The notes: generated by a model from the letters alone, not told the origin. Numbered from the stretch's first letter, positions 51,401 to 60,795 are shown. The stretch: 64,000 nt of DNA from Streptococcus taonis (GCF_029948085.1 NZ_JARZZP010000013.1:1-64000), one strand, 5' to 3'. A program made the numbers and translations.

Positions 51401-52127
51401 AAGCTGAGAAGTCGATATTCTTCAACTCCGTCTCGAAAGTTGTGTGACGACAGTGGTCAGACCAGTAAGTATCCAAGACCTTAAGCTCAGTCTCAGTTGG
51501 TACACGTCCAATGGATTTGAAGTAATCTTGAATGAAGAGAAGGTCATCCACTTCCATGGCTAATCCTTGCTCGGCCTTATACTGTGCAAAATCTTCTGCT
51601 GTATAAGTTTCAAAGAAATCCAAACTTGGAATGGTCTTGTCAGACTCAGAGAAATCCTGTTTCGCAATGCCAACAGTGATATCTTTGAAACGAGAATCCA
51701 CTGGGTTCAAGAGGTAGTTTTTAACAGCTTCCAATTCATTCGCATCAATATCCTTGTTCACCAAGTATAATTGAGCAGTATTGACTGTCACTTCACTAGA
51801 ACTTCCTAGCAAAAGCAAGGCTTCTTGTGAAGATGCTGCACGTTGGTCAAATTGACCAGGCAAGCTTTCGATAGCAAAGAAAGCATAGTTAGCAAGGTCT
51901 GCTTGCACAGACGCTTCATCCAAAACAGTATCGGTCACTTGTTCAGAGAAGATATGTTTTTCCGCACGCGCAAACAAGTCCTCTGCCAAATTAAAGACAT
52001 CATAAACCTGAACGATACGAAAATCATTCAAAGTTTTCAACTGAAGATTATGCTTTAATTCTTTTACTAAAGAGTGAGATTTCACACGAAAATCAGCTTT
52101 TTTCTCAACGAAAATACGTTTATCCAT
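48402..52127 (-). CDS. purL: Phosphoribosylformylglycinamidine synthase PurL (large, single-chain type)
   Basis: Makes FGAM from FGAR, glutamine and ATP. The 1241-residue length shows the fused form: synthase halves (about 170-960) and a C-terminal class I glutamine amidotransferase domain (about 985-1241) with the nucleophilic Cys in GICNGFQAL and the His/Glu region around PVSHGEGKF. Streptococci use this fused enzyme in place of PurS-PurQ-PurL. Confidence 0.97.
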   Translation of the reverse strand: MDKRIFVEKKADFRVKSHSLVKELKHNLQLKTLNDFRIVQVYDVFNLAEDLFARAEKHIFSEQVTDTVLDEASVQADLANYAFFAIESLPGQFDQRAASSQEALLLLGSSSEVTVNTAQLYLVNKDIDANELEAVKNYLLNPVDSRFKDITVGIAKQDFSESDKTIPSLDFFETYTAEDFAQYKAEQGLAMEVDDLLFIQDYFKSIGRVPTETELKVLDTYWSDHCRHTTFETELKNIDFSASKFQKQLQATYDKYIAMRDELGRTEKPQTLMDMATIFGRYERANGRLDDMEVSDEINACSVEIEVDVNGVKEPWLLMFKNETHNHPTEIEPFGGAATCIGGAIRDPLSGRSYVYQAMRISGAGDITAPISATRAGKLPQQVISKTAAHGYSSYGNQIGLATTYVHEYFHPGFVAKRMELGAVVGAAPKENVVREKPEAGDVIILLGGKTGRDGVGGATGSSKVQTVESVETAGAEVQKGNAIEERKIQRLFRNGEVTRLIKKSNDFGAGGVCVAIGELADGLEIDLDKVPLKYQGLNGTEIAISESQERMAVVVRPDDVDAFIAACNKENIDAVVVATVTEKPNLVMYWNGETIVDLERRFLDTNGVRVVVDAKVVDKDVKLPDERQTSAETLEEDTLAVLADLNHASQKGLQTIFDSSVGRSTVNHPLGGRYQITPTEASVQKLPVQHGVTHTASAMAQGFNPYVAEWSPYHGAAYAVIEATARLVAAGANWSKARFSYQEYFERMDKQAERFGQPVAALLGSIEAQIQLGLPSIGGKDSMSGTFEELTVPPTLVAFGVTTADSRKVLSPEFKSADENIYYIPGQALAQEIDFDLIKSNFAKFEAIQADHKVTAASAIKYGGVLEALALATFGNHIGATVSLENIETALTAQLGGFVFTSPEEISGVAKIGQTTADFTLAVNDVTLDGNKLDSAFQGKLEEVYPTEFAQATELEEVPAVASDAVIKAKETVETPVVYIPVFPGTNSEYDSAKAFEKEGAKVNLVPFVTLNEEAIVKSVDTMVDNIEKANIIFFAGGFSAADEPDGSAKFIVNILLNEKVRAAIDSFIEGGGLIIGICNGFQALVKSGLLPYGNFEDASNTSPTLFYNDANQHVAKMVETRIANTNSPWLAGVEVGDIHAIPVSHGEGKFVVTAEEFAELRDNGQIFSQYVDFEGKPSMDSKYNPNGSVNAIEGITSKNGQIIGKMGHSERFEDGLFQNIPGNKDQYLFASAVKYFTGK

Positions 52128-52182
52128 TTTATTTCCTTTATCTATTTCTACTTAAAGATTGTAGTGAGGACCAAGTAAAACT

Positions 52183-52890
52183 TTACTTCAAGCCCTGCAA
52201 TTTCTCCACCACAACCTTGTACACATCTGTCAAACTTCCCAAGTCCCTACGGAAAACATCCTTGTCCATGTGGTGCCCTTCAGCATCCCAAAGGCGGCAG
52301 TTATCTGGTGAAAATTCATCTGCCAAGATAATTTTGCCATCCTTATCAAAACCGAATTCCAATTTAAAGTCAATCAAACGAAGACCAATTTGTGCAAACC
52401 AATCTTTCAGCAATCCATTGATGCGACGTGTTTCTTCCTTGATATAAGCAATTTGTTCATCATTGGCAATATCCAAGAACTTGACATGCTCATCATTGAT
52501 GAATGGATCATCCAAATCATCGTTCTTATAGTAAAATTCAACGATAGGAGTTTTCAAGTCCAAACCTTCTTCCACGCCAAAACGTTTAGAAAAAGAACCT
52601 GCAGTCACGTTACGAAGAACAACCTCCAAAGGAATGATGGTCACCTTCTTATTGAGTTGTGCAGTGTCAGAAATACGTTCGATAAAGTGTGTCGCCACAC
52701 CAGCCGCATTCAATTTTTCGAAAATAAGAGACGAAATCTGATTATTGAGCACACCTTTCCCCTCTATGGTCTCTTTGCGAGCTCCATTCAGCATGGTTGC
52801 CTGGTCCTTGTAGACCGACTTAATCACATTTTCGTCTTCAGTAGTATAGATATCTTTAGCTTTTCCCGTATAAATAAGTTTACTGGACAT
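52183..52890 (-). CDS. purC: SAICAR synthetase PurC
   Basis: Ligates CAIR and aspartate (235 residues). YTGKAKDIY near the N-terminus and [19 protein letters not shown] are signatures. First gene of the purine cluster, behind a promoter with PurBox-like motifs. Confidence 0.97.
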   Translation of the reverse strand: MSSKLIYTGKAKDIYTTEDENVIKSVYKDQATMLNGARKETIEGKGVLNNQISSLIFEKLNAAGVATHFIERISDTAQLNKKVTIIPLEVVLRNVTAGSFSKRFGVEEGLDLKTPIVEFYYKNDDLDDPFINDEHVKFLDIANDEQIAYIKEETRRINGLLKDWFAQIGLRLIDFKLEFGFDKDGKIILADEFSPDNCRLWDAEGHHMDKDVFRRDLGSLTDVYKVVVEKLQGLK

Positions 52891-52922
52891 TTTATTGTTC
52901 GCCTTTCGTATTACTTTACATC

Positions 52923-52951
52923 ATTCTAACACAGTTTTTACTAAATATCAA
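52923..52951 (-). promoter_or_regulatory. Promoter of the purine operon
   Basis: Minus strand TTGATA (52951-52946), 17-nt spacer, TAGAAT (52928-52923) with an extended TG, about 30 nt before purC. Confidence 0.75.
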
Positions 52952-52954
52952 ATA

Positions 52955-53015
52955 TTTCACGAACTATATTTAATGTCATATCTGAAAAGGTACAGAAAAA
53001 TCGCAAACGAACTTT
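52955..53015 (+). promoter_or_regulatory. Two PurBox-like motifs (CGAAC cores)
   Basis: TTTCACGAACTAT (core 52960-52964) lies just upstream of the -35 box and AAACGAACTTT (core 53008-53012) 48 nt further up, in the same orientation. This matches the A/T-flanked CGAAC sites bound by activator PurR in lactic acid bacteria. Confidence 0.55.
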
Positions 53016-53028
53016 CATTTGCGATTTT
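52990..53028 (-). terminator. Terminator of comAB
   Basis: Perfect 11-bp stem AAAATCGCAAA/TTTGCGATTTT (52997-53007 with 53018-53028), 10-nt loop and T-run on the minus strand, 30 nt past comB. The upstream PurBox occupies the loop. Confidence 0.85.
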
Positions 53029-53059
53029 CTAAGATCGATTTGAGTTAAAAATAGAAACT

Positions 53060-54409
53060 TTATTCTTGTTTCAAAAAGCGGTCAAGATAGTAGCGTAAGA
53101 AACTCTTCCTACCTCTAATCATAGTCAAACGACCTTCAAGTCCATAACGAACCTTTTCTGCCTGTTCAGCACTCAAGTCCGTCTCTGCCTCTAATTTAAA
53201 GAAATTGCCCTTTTCTGTCTGAGTCGCACTGGTATCGATATTAGTAATCTTGGATGTCAACACTAGCTGCTTATTGGCATCCGTTACCGTTGTAAATCGT
53301 ACCTCATTTCCATGCTTGAGACCAGCCACTTCCTTAGAACTGATATAAGCTGTCAGTTTTGCCTTCCTCTCCCTAGCCAACTGCGGAAATAGGTGAGCAA
53401 GGATCGTTCCTTCCGGAATGATGGTAGATCGACTATGCTCAGGATTCAGATGTAAAACACCATCTTCTGTTGCTGTAATTTTCCCCTTCTCTAAAAGATT
53501 TCCTTGAATCTTTTTACCTGACTCCACTTCAAGAATTTTCTGATCCAAGAGCGTTAATTCCTGGCCTACCTTGGCTAGTTGCTGGGATTTTAATGACTCC
53601 AACTGACTTCCTAATCCAGATGCATAAGCTTGCTGGGCTCCTGAACCTGCATACTGTACTCGATAACTTGCAAGAGTTGACTCCAACTGAGTGATGTGAG
53701 CATCTAGCTGAGATAAGGCCTGCTGTTTGGCTTCCGATCCCTGCTCTTTTGTTGACTGATAAGATTGATAAATGGCATAAGCTGAATGATCACTCTCTAA
53801 GACTCCATCAGCTTGAATAGCAGACTTGGCTTGCTGATATTCTTTAATTTTGGACTGGGTTTCACCGATGAGATTGCCTAACTCTGCCTGACTACCACTG
53901 GCTGCTGCATTTTGAGATGATATACTAGCATTTTGTTGCTCAACCTGACTTCGCAGACTAGCAGCTTGATTTAGATAATCTAAAAAACTATGCTGATAGC
54001 CAAATTTATCTGCTTCAGGAAATTGATCACTTCCTGCTTGAAGGCTTGCTTTTAAATACTCCAGTTGAACCTTCTGATCCTTGAGCATTTCCAACTGACT
54101 AGCATAATTCTCAGCCTGAACCCCTTCTGCCCCTTCTTGGTATTGAACCAGAAGCTCCCCCTTCTTAACCAGCTTATTTTCTTCCAAATGATTGGCAATA
54201 ATGCGATTGTTGCTAGTTGACTGGATATTGGCAAGGATACGACTAGGTTCGACAGTAGCTCCAGCTGTCAAGCTTATCTCCTTTTGTGCAAAGATTGAAA
54301 AAACGATTAGGAACAAAAACAAGATAAAACTTGGAAAAATCACATAACTAGAAAAATTATGGTAACGACGATTATAAAACTCCGCACTTTCTAAAAATTC
54401 TGATTGCAT
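53060..54409 (-). CDS. comB: Competence-stimulating peptide export accessory protein ComB
   Basis: Membrane-fusion (HlyD-like) partner of ComA (449 residues). A single N-terminal membrane segment (about 20-45), long coiled-coil region (about 95-300, Gln/Ser/Ala-rich) and a beta-rich C-terminal domain. Lies 12 nt after comA. Together they export CSP and can export bacteriocin peptides with double-glycine leaders. Confidence 0.96.
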   Translation of the reverse strand: MQSEFLESAEFYNRRYHNFSSYVIFPSFILFLFLIVFSIFAQKEISLTAGATVEPSRILANIQSTSNNRIIANHLEENKLVKKGELLVQYQEGAEGVQAENYASQLEMLKDQKVQLEYLKASLQAGSDQFPEADKFGYQHSFLDYLNQAASLRSQVEQQNASISSQNAAASGSQAELGNLIGETQSKIKEYQQAKSAIQADGVLESDHSAYAIYQSYQSTKEQGSEAKQQALSQLDAHITQLESTLASYRVQYAGSGAQQAYASGLGSQLESLKSQQLAKVGQELTLLDQKILEVESGKKIQGNLLEKGKITATEDGVLHLNPEHSRSTIIPEGTILAHLFPQLARERKAKLTAYISSKEVAGLKHGNEVRFTTVTDANKQLVLTSKITNIDTSATQTEKGNFFKLEAETDLSAEQAEKVRYGLEGRLTMIRGRKSFLRYYLDRFLKQE

Positions 54410-54421
54410 CTTTTCTCCTCT

Positions 54422-56575
54422 CTAACTATTCACTAGATGGGCGTAAAATCCACCCTGAGCCAGTAAATCCATATGTGTACCCTCTTCGACAATCTTGCCC
54501 TGATCCAAAACAACCACCTTCTCTGTCCGCTCAGCAATGGTTAAACGGTGAGCGATGAAAATCAAGGTCTTATCCAAAGCCATGAGATTATCGACAATTC
54601 GCTTCTCGGTCAAAATATCTAGACTGCTGGTCGCCTCATCCAAGATCAAGACAGGCGCATCGGTCAAGAGAGCACGCGCCAAAGCGATCCTCTGACGTTG
54701 CCCACCTGAAATGCCCGCTCCATCCGAAGTCAATTCTGTCTGGTAATTCAGTGGCATGCGCTCGATATCCTCCCGAATCTCTGCCAACTCGACCGCCCGC
54801 AAGATATCCTCCTGAGTCGTCCCATCCTTGGCTCCAAGGAGAAGATTCTCCAAAATCGTTCCATTAAAGACATAGGGTTGTTGAGGCAGATAGTTGATAT
54901 ACTGACGCAGAGCCTTTTTATCAATCTGATTGAGATTGACACCACCCAGACTAATCTCTCCTTGACTTGGGTCGTAAAAATTAACCATCATCTTGGCCAA
55001 TGTCGTCTTACCTGACCCTGAAATCCCCACAAAAGCCACCTTAGAGCCTTGAGGAATAGTCAAATTGATATCCGACAAGACGTCTCGACCATAGCCATAC
55101 TTGTAGGAAACCTGCTTGAAGTCCATATCTCCCTTCATCAAGCTCAAATCCTCAACCGTTTTCTTCTCCTCAAACTCAGAAGCTACCAGGTAAACCTCAT
55201 TTAGACGGTTATTGGCAACCTGCGCTGTCTGAAGTTTGGTTTGCAGATTGATGATATTTTCCAATGGATTTGTAAAGTAAATAAGCAAGGTATTATAGGT
55301 AATCAACTGGCCCAAACTCATCTTCTTGTCCATGACTAGGAGAGCCCCCATCCAGAGAATGGCAACATTGAGCAAGAGTTGGGCAAGCTTTTTCAGAGCC
55401 TTTTGCTGACTTTCTGCCCGACTGTAAGTAAAAGATTTTTTCAGATAATCTACAAATTCCTTGTCAATCTTTTGGTAGCGTGAACTTTCACTAGTTAAGG
55501 ACTTGATGGTCTCAATGCCATTGATGTCCTCAATGATAGAAGAAGACAGAACCGCATTGGCTTCCATGGTATCCCGATTCATCTTTTCAAAGGGCTTCAT
55601 AAAAGCAAAGATAATCACTGTATAGATAGGAAGGGCTAGCAAACTCATGAAAAAGAGATTGCTATTCTGTGAAAATAGAACTACTGAAATAATCAAGACA
55701 GTAGATACATCCAAAAAGATTGACAGAATAGTCGAAGCCAGTGCATCAATGATACTATTTGCATCCGTGAAACGAGATACGATTTCCCCTGTACGACGTG
55801 TCGCAAAGAAGGACATAGGCAGGTGAAAAACATGCTTGATATAGGACAAAATCACATCAATGGACAAGCGTTGCCCCAAAATAAGCAAGAGATACTCCTG
55901 AGCGTAGGACAAGATTTGCTGGAGAATATAAACAATAACCAGCCCAATAGAAATAATCCCAAGCGTCGAACGCATCTGATCTGGCACATAGGTATCAATG
56001 ATAGACTGCAGATAATAAGAACCCACAATGTTAATCAAGGTTACCAAGAGTGTTGCCAAAACGATATTAGCAATCAAGCCACGCTGCTTCACTAATATAG
56101 GGATAAAAGAGAGCAGACCATTCTTTTGATCCTTATGAGGCTTATAGTCTGGACTCGGTGCCATAAAAAGAGTCATTCCTGTCCATTCTTCCGCAAAACG
56201 CTCACGTGGCAGTTTAGTCAACTTCACCCCGGGATCTGGATCGGCAATATGAATGCTATCCTTATCCTGCCCAGTCACCACATAGTAGTGGAGCAATTTC
56301 CCTTCCTTAAGCACATGAGCCACAAAAGGAAAGGTTACATCTGGCAAATCAAACAAAGTCATGTCGGCCTTAATGGCTCGCGTCTCAAAACCAATCTCCT
56401 CAGCAACCTTGACCAGTCCCAAAGCCGTGGTCCCATCCATGGTCGTCTTAGCCAACTCTCGCAAGTGAGCCAGAGAATAATAACTACCATAATAACCAAA
56501 GACCATGGCCAATGAAGCTACACCGCAGTCCATCTGATCCACCTGCGGACGATAATGACGTTTCCCAAATTTCAT
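54422..56575 (-). CDS. comA: Peptidase-containing ABC exporter ComA
   Basis: 717-residue PCAT exporter that cleaves and exports CSP. N-terminal C39 peptidase (1 to about 140; catalytic C17 in DQMDCGVASLAMV, His in LLHYYVV), six-helix membrane domain (about 160-450), and ATPase with Walker A GISGSGKTT and signature ISGGQRQR followed by LILDEATSSLD. The two-gene comAB operon adjoins purC as in pneumococcus. Confidence 0.97.
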   Translation of the reverse strand: MKFGKRHYRPQVDQMDCGVASLAMVFGYYGSYYSLAHLRELAKTTMDGTTALGLVKVAEEIGFETRAIKADMTLFDLPDVTFPFVAHVLKEGKLLHYYVVTGQDKDSIHIADPDPGVKLTKLPRERFAEEWTGMTLFMAPSPDYKPHKDQKNGLLSFIPILVKQRGLIANIVLATLLVTLINIVGSYYLQSIIDTYVPDQMRSTLGIISIGLVIVYILQQILSYAQEYLLLILGQRLSIDVILSYIKHVFHLPMSFFATRRTGEIVSRFTDANSIIDALASTILSIFLDVSTVLIISVVLFSQNSNLFFMSLLALPIYTVIIFAFMKPFEKMNRDTMEANAVLSSSIIEDINGIETIKSLTSESSRYQKIDKEFVDYLKKSFTYSRAESQQKALKKLAQLLLNVAILWMGALLVMDKKMSLGQLITYNTLLIYFTNPLENIINLQTKLQTAQVANNRLNEVYLVASEFEEKKTVEDLSLMKGDMDFKQVSYKYGYGRDVLSDINLTIPQGSKVAFVGISGSGKTTLAKMMVNFYDPSQGEISLGGVNLNQIDKKALRQYINYLPQQPYVFNGTILENLLLGAKDGTTQEDILRAVELAEIREDIERMPLNYQTELTSDGAGISGGQRQRIALARALLTDAPVLILDEATSSLDILTEKRIVDNLMALDKTLIFIAHRLTIAERTEKVVVLDQGKIVEEGTHMDLLAQGGFYAHLVNS

Positions 56576-56668
56576 ATCCTACTCCTTTTCCTAACAATCT
56601 CCAAAGAAAACTTTGTAAGATTATTTTATCCAAACAAAGAAGCAAAAAGAGAATTATTTCTAAAAAAA

Positions 56669-56690
56669 CAATAACTGCACCTGAACAGCA
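56669..56690 (-). promoter_or_regulatory. Possible ComE-type direct repeat upstream of comA
   Basis: Minus strand GCTGTTCAGGTGCAGTTATTG has two CWGTT units spaced 11 nt, about 55 nt before a TAAAAT -10-like box. It resembles the half-sites of the ComE binding site but the spacing does not clearly fit. Confidence 0.35.
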
Positions 56691-56706
56691 CTTTTTCCTA
56701 CATAAA

Positions 56707-56734
56707 AATAGGTAGAACAAAGGTCCTACCTAAA
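56707..56734 (-). terminator. Terminator of the 64-residue membrane protein gene (copy 1)
   Basis: Stem TAGGTAGGA/TTCTACCTA (one mismatch) with T-run on the minus strand, 9 nt past the stop. A near copy occurs at 57068-57091. Confidence 0.6.
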
Positions 56735-56742
56735 ATATATAT

Positions 56743-56937
56743 TTATAAAGATTTCTTTTTCTTCCTAATTCTTTTATCAATCATGTACAAGACTATAAAC
56801 GAAAATAGAGGTGGTACAAGATAACTCTTTTCACTCATTGTCAGCTGAAATCCCAGAGTTGTTAGTATCTTAAAAATGAAAATATTCATCAAAAATAGAA
56901 AAACAAATACTAAAAAATATCCTAAAATCTTCTTCAT
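56743..56937 (-). CDS. Small membrane protein, candidate bacteriocin immunity factor
   Basis: 64 residues with two hydrophobic segments (about 4-28 and 41-55) and a very basic tail (DKRIRKKKKSL). Good ribosome-site context and own terminator. It lies between comA and a broken GG-leader bacteriocin gene; size and topology suit an immunity protein. No family recognised. Confidence 0.6.
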   Translation of the reverse strand: MKKILGYFLVFVFLFLMNIFIFKILTTLGFQLTMSEKSYLVPPLFSFIVLYMIDKRIRKKKKSL

Positions 56938-57065
56938 TTCTTTTCTTCAACTTTCCTAATTTCTACACCTATTTTATCACATTTTATCAAAAAATACATG
57001 TAAAACTCCAAATAAACTATAAACGATACAAATAGACACATCAAATGTACCTTTTGGACAAAGAA

Positions 57066-57095
57066 AATAGGTAGAACAAACGTCCTACCTGCTAA
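57066..57095 (-). terminator. Terminator-like hairpin (copy 2)
   Basis: TAGGTAGAACAAACGTCCTACC repeats the hairpin at 56709. It follows the bacteriocin pseudogene. The region 56938-57577 otherwise holds this hairpin, the pseudogene, a 17-codon ORF and AT-rich DNA. Confidence 0.5.
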
Positions 57096-57210
57096 AAATA
57101 TGATTTCAAAAGGAATATAGCATGAAAATTATATTTTTGTTTCTGAACCAAATTTGTAACCTACATTAAAAATTTTTACGCCAGCGTTTAATAATCCAGC
57201 AACAACCAGA

Positions 57211-57405
57211 TTATAGTCGATTTGCATAATATCCTAATGCTGTTCCACCAGCAAAAAGAACTGTTGCTCCACCTGCTACCGCTGCACCTACTTTCCAAAC
57301 AGATATTCCAACGATTACTAGAAGGATAACTCCCCCATCCACTTCCATCAACTCTTCTTACGTAAGAGCTACAAAATTCTGTTCCATTTTGTCAAAGTTT
57401 GTCAT
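57211..57405 (-). pseudogene. Class II bacteriocin gene inactivated by a nonsense codon
   Basis: With a strong GGAGG site, the ATG (57405) opens a double-glycine leader (MTNFDKMEQNFVALT) interrupted by TAA at codon 16, then continues in the same frame with EELMEVDGG and a 39-residue hydrophobic, Gly/Ala-rich mature region (GAAVAGGATVLFAGGTALGYY) to a stop at 57211. It is a BlpU-like bacteriocin by architecture. Only one stop breaks it, so loss looks recent. Confidence 0.7.
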
Positions 57406-57445
57406 TCGTTTCCTCCTTCATTTTTATTTTTTTTGTTTGCGATTT

Positions 57446-57499
57446 TTAACCTTTAAACCATTTTAAAAGCCAAGTTGGATAAATAACTAAAATAATCAT
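57446..57499 (-). CDS. 17-residue hydrophobic peptide ORF
   Basis: ATG with AAGGAGAG at good distance, encoding MIILVIYPTWLLKWFKG. It lies 40 nt before the bacteriocin pseudogene on the same strand. The amphipathic, aromatic-rich sequence recalls leaderless toxic peptides, but there is no other support for expression. Confidence 0.35.
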   Translation of the reverse strand: MIILVIYPTWLLKWFKG

Positions 57500-57577
57500 T
57501 CTTTTCTCTCCTTCCCAGCCTTCTCTCTTATCTATTCAAGAAATAAAAAAACAACATGACTTGCATGTTGCTATATG

Positions 57578-57814
57578 TTAGATTTTATCTTTAATGGCTT
57601 GTAACACATCTGCCACACTTTGGAGGTGATCGATTTCTTCATCACTAATTTCGATTCCAAATTCATCCTCAATGGTTAGTACGAATTCCATCAAATCTAC
57701 CGAATCAGCATCCAAATCATCCTTCAAGCTCAAGGCCTCTGTGACTACAAAGTCTTCCCCTTGACGTTCTTGGATAATGGTCACGACACGGTCAAAAATT
57801 TCTTTATCTGTCAT
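57578..57814 (-). CDS. acpP: Acyl carrier protein
   Basis: 78-residue acidic carrier; phosphopantetheine serine S38 in DADSVDLMEF. Five nt after plsX. This is the plsX-linked copy found in streptococci, separate from the acp of the fatty-acid cluster. Confidence 0.93.
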   Translation of the reverse strand: MTDKEIFDRVVTIIQERQGEDFVVTEALSLKDDLDADSVDLMEFVLTIEDEFGIEISDEEIDHLQSVADVLQAIKDKI

Positions 57815-57819
57815 ATATA

Positions 57820-58812
57820 TTATTCTCCTGAAAATTCACGCGCAGTTTGAGCAACTACGTCTGTTTCTAGCATGGTACGAATCTGACGAATCGTACTATA
57901 CACAGCTTTGGCATCACTTGAGCCATGAGTCTTAACAACCGGCGCCTTAACACCAAACAAGACCGCACCCCCAACATCTGAATAGTTGAGTTGCTTTTTC
58001 AAGCCTTTAAGGCTATCCTTAAGAAGAAGAGCGCCTAATTTAGCTCGCAAACCGCCACCTGTGATAGCATTTTTAAGCAAGCCCATGATTCCCATGGCTG
58101 TTCCTTCGATGGATTTTAGCACAGCGTTTCCCGTGAAACCGTCTGCCACGACAACATCTGCAACACCCTCCATCAAATCACGCGCTTCCACATTACCGAC
58201 AAAGTTCAAACTCTCATCAGCCGCTAGCAAGTCATAAGTTTCCTTGCGAAGCGGGTCGCCCTTACTACTCTCTGTCCCGTTATTAAGCAAACCAACTCGT
58301 GGTTTTGCAATTCCACGAACATTTTTAGCATAGAAAGAACCTAAGATGGCGTATTGATGCAAGTGATGGGCTGTGTTTTCTGCATTGGCACCGAGGTCTA
58401 GCATGTCAAAACCTTTCCCATCAACTGTTGGTAAGGTTGACATGAGCCCAGGTCGATCGATGTTCTTGATACGACCCACGATGAAAAATCCTGCCGCAAG
58501 CAAAGCACCTGTATTCCCAGCTGAGAGCACGGCATCCGCCTCCCCATCTTTGACAGCCTTAGCTGCCAATACCATGCTGGCATTTTTCTTCTTGCGGATA
58601 GCTTTTGTAGGCTCATCATCAGAATTTATTTTTTCATCTGTATGGATAATGCTGACGCGTTCTGTAGCTGTTAGATATTGCTTGATTTTGCTTTCGTCTC
58701 CGTAAAGTTGAATCTCAATATCTGAAAAGTCAGTAAGGGCTTGATTGACACCCTCAACGATGGCTTGAGGTGCGTAATCGCCACCCATTGCATCTACTGC
58801 GATTTTTTTCAT
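57820..58812 (-). CDS. plsX: Phosphate acyltransferase PlsX
   Basis: Makes acyl-phosphate from acyl-ACP for phospholipid synthesis (330 residues). [10 protein letters not shown] at the N-terminus is the family signature. Start set at the ATG reading [11 protein letters not shown], which overlaps the recO stop by 4 nt; the longer frame lies within recO. Confidence 0.96.
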   Translation of the reverse strand: MKKIAVDAMGGDYAPQAIVEGVNQALTDFSDIEIQLYGDESKIKQYLTATERVSIIHTDEKINSDDEPTKAIRKKKNASMVLAAKAVKDGEADAVLSAGNTGALLAAGFFIVGRIKNIDRPGLMSTLPTVDGKGFDMLDLGANAENTAHHLHQYAILGSFYAKNVRGIAKPRVGLLNNGTESSKGDPLRKETYDLLAADESLNFVGNVEARDLMEGVADVVVADGFTGNAVLKSIEGTAMGIMGLLKNAITGGGLRAKLGALLLKDSLKGLKKQLNYSDVGGAVLFGVKAPVVKTHGSSDAKAVYSTIRQIRTMLETDVVAQTAREFSGE

Positions 58813-59579
58813 TTGTCTTCCTCTTTTAGTAATTGTCCCCAATCAGCTAGGGAATCAATAAATTTCTTTGATTTTAGGTGAATTCCGACGTACTCTTCAT
58901 AAATTTGATCCATGAACTGACGCAATTCTTGCTTGATTTCAGACTTGAGCGAAATAGTCTCTAAAGTCTCAAAGTTAATAGCTTGAAATTGATTGAGCAG
59001 ATAGGGAATGTTTGGATTCAGATGACAACGTTTCTCGTCCTCATGGTAATGATCAGGACATAAGCAAGCACCATATTTGAAAGAAAAATCAAAGGCCTGA
59101 CCCACCCGATGGCAAAAAACACACTCATTAAAATTAAGACTAATCCCAAAACGGGTTAAGATCTGAATTTCAAAAATATTGGTCAAGACCTGATAATCTA
59201 AACCCTCTTCCATCAACTCTAAAGTCTTTTGTAAAAAAGCAAACAAGGGAGCATCTTGGTGATTGTCCTGCAAACTAGCATCTGCCAAAGCTGCCACATA
59301 GGTCGCATAGGACATGACAAAGAGATCACTATTGATTTTTGGAAAGGTCATCACCTCATGATAGTCTTCAATATAACTAAGTCCATCATCATTGATTCGC
59401 AAAAGAAAACGAGCCAGCACCAAAGGTTGAATAACTGGAGCCAGTTTGGACTGACCGGCATGTTTGACAAAAAACATCCGCTTGCCGACCTGCTCTGTAA
59501 AAATCTTGACTAGCTTATCATCCTCACGAAAATTACGATTGTAGAGCACCAACCCCTGACTCGTAATAGACTGAATCAT
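58809..59579 (-). CDS. recO: DNA repair protein RecO
   Basis: Loads RecA on SSB-coated DNA with RecR (256 residues). N-terminal OB-fold (about 1-80) and a C-terminal helical domain with the zinc cysteines in CVFCHRVG and [10 protein letters not shown]. Overlaps araT and plsX by 4 nt on each side. Confidence 0.95.
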   Translation of the reverse strand: MIQSITSQGLVLYNRNFREDDKLVKIFTEQVGKRMFFVKHAGQSKLAPVIQPLVLARFLLRINDDGLSYIEDYHEVMTFPKINSDLFVMSYATYVAALADASLQDNHQDAPLFAFLQKTLELMEEGLDYQVLTNIFEIQILTRFGISLNFNECVFCHRVGQAFDFSFKYGACLCPDHYHEDEKRCHLNPNIPYLLNQFQAINFETLETISLKSEIKQELRQFMDQIYEEYVGIHLKSKKFIDSLADWGQLLKEEDK

Positions 59580-60745
59580 GCTTCTTTCATGTACTCCTCA
59601 AGACGTTTCATAGCTTCTCTGATGATTTCCATGCTAGCTGCATAAGACAGGCGCACATAACCTTCTCCATATTGACCAAAAGCTGCACCAGGGATAAAGG
59701 CAACAGCCTTCTTGTGAGCAAAATCCTTCAGAAAAGCAAAAGAATCTTGATTGTAGCCTGCTGGAATCTTAGCAAAGATATAAAAGGCACCGTCAGGTTT
59801 GATAATCTCAAAACCAAGATTAGTCATTTTCTCGATAATGTAGTCCCGACGTTGAATATACTCTTTCTTCATAGGTTCTGCATCATCTTTACCAGCTGTT
59901 AAGGCTTCTACTGCAGCATGTTGAGCCATAGTATTTGCAGCAGTTACCAAATACTGGTGACTCTTGATGAGTTGGGCTGTGAAGTTTGCTGGGGCAAAGA
60001 TAAAGCCTAAACGCCAACCTGTCATGGCATGTGATTTAGATAGACCGTTGATGATAATGGCCTGATCTCTCAGCATAGTCCCCAAAGAGACATGATTTTC
60101 CCCTGTATAAGTTAATTCTGAGTAGACCTCATCACAGACAACGAAAACCTCATACTTACGTAAAACGTCTGCCAAGGCTTCCAACTGTTCGCGACTATAA
60201 GTAATTCCTGTAGGATTAGCTGGATAGTTAAGAATAACAGCCTTGAGCTTGTCACCCTGCTCCAGAATTGCCTTCTCCAGCATTTCAGGAGTCAAGACAA
60301 AACCGTTCTCAATCGTATCAATCTCGACAATCTCTGCGCCAACTAGATTAACAATTGGTTCATAACCTGGATAGGCAGGAGCTGGCAAGAGAACCTTGTC
60401 ACCCTCTTCTAAAATAGCTGTCAAAGTAGCAGATAGGGCTTCTGTCGCACCAATTGTGACCAAGATTTCATTTTCAGGATTATAGTCTAGCTGGTATTTT
60501 TCTCTTACAAAATCACTAGCTGCCTGGCGTAAGGTCATCAAACCACTCATCCCTGTATAGTAGGATTGATTTTGGTCAATGGCGCGCTTAGCTGCCTCCT
60601 TGACATGGTCTGGAGTTGTAAAGTCAGGCTCTCCCAATGTCAGACGTAGAACCCCAGGAATCTCTGAAATAGCCTGGTCAAACTGACGAATCAAGGAAAC
60701 TTGAATCTTATCTAATTGTTTATTAAAGCGCTTGGTTAAGTCCAT
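59576..60745 (-). CDS. araT: Aromatic/broad-specificity aminotransferase AraT
   Basis: Fold-type I PLP aminotransferase (389 residues). PLP lysine K237 in NGLSKSHAMTGWRLGF, N177 and D205 present. Family converts aromatic amino acids and glutamate; streptococcal AraT naming is by similarity. First gene of araT-recO-plsX-acpP. Confidence 0.92.
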   Translation of the reverse strand: MDLTKRFNKQLDKIQVSLIRQFDQAISEIPGVLRLTLGEPDFTTPDHVKEAAKRAIDQNQSYYTGMSGLMTLRQAASDFVREKYQLDYNPENEILVTIGATEALSATLTAILEEGDKVLLPAPAYPGYEPIVNLVGAEIVEIDTIENGFVLTPEMLEKAILEQGDKLKAVILNYPANPTGITYSREQLEALADVLRKYEVFVVCDEVYSELTYTGENHVSLGTMLRDQAIIINGLSKSHAMTGWRLGFIFAPANFTAQLIKSHQYLVTAANTMAQHAAVEALTAGKDDAEPMKKEYIQRRDYIIEKMTNLGFEIIKPDGAFYIFAKIPAGYNQDSFAFLKDFAHKKAVAFIPGAAFGQYGEGYVRLSYAASMEIIREAMKRLEEYMKEA

Positions 60746-60777
60746 AGATACCCTCCTTGCTTAAAGAATATATGTCT

Positions 60778-60795
60778 ATTATACTACAAAAGCTC
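60778..60795 (-). promoter_or_regulatory. Promoter -10 of araT
   Basis: TATAAT (60783-60778) within an 18-nt sequence identical to that before tsaB. No consensus -35. Confidence 0.5.

Noticed and set aside
56669-56690. Confident ComE box upstream of comA
   Set aside because: Half-sites are recognisable but their 11-nt spacing does not clearly match the known site, so it is listed only at low confidence.
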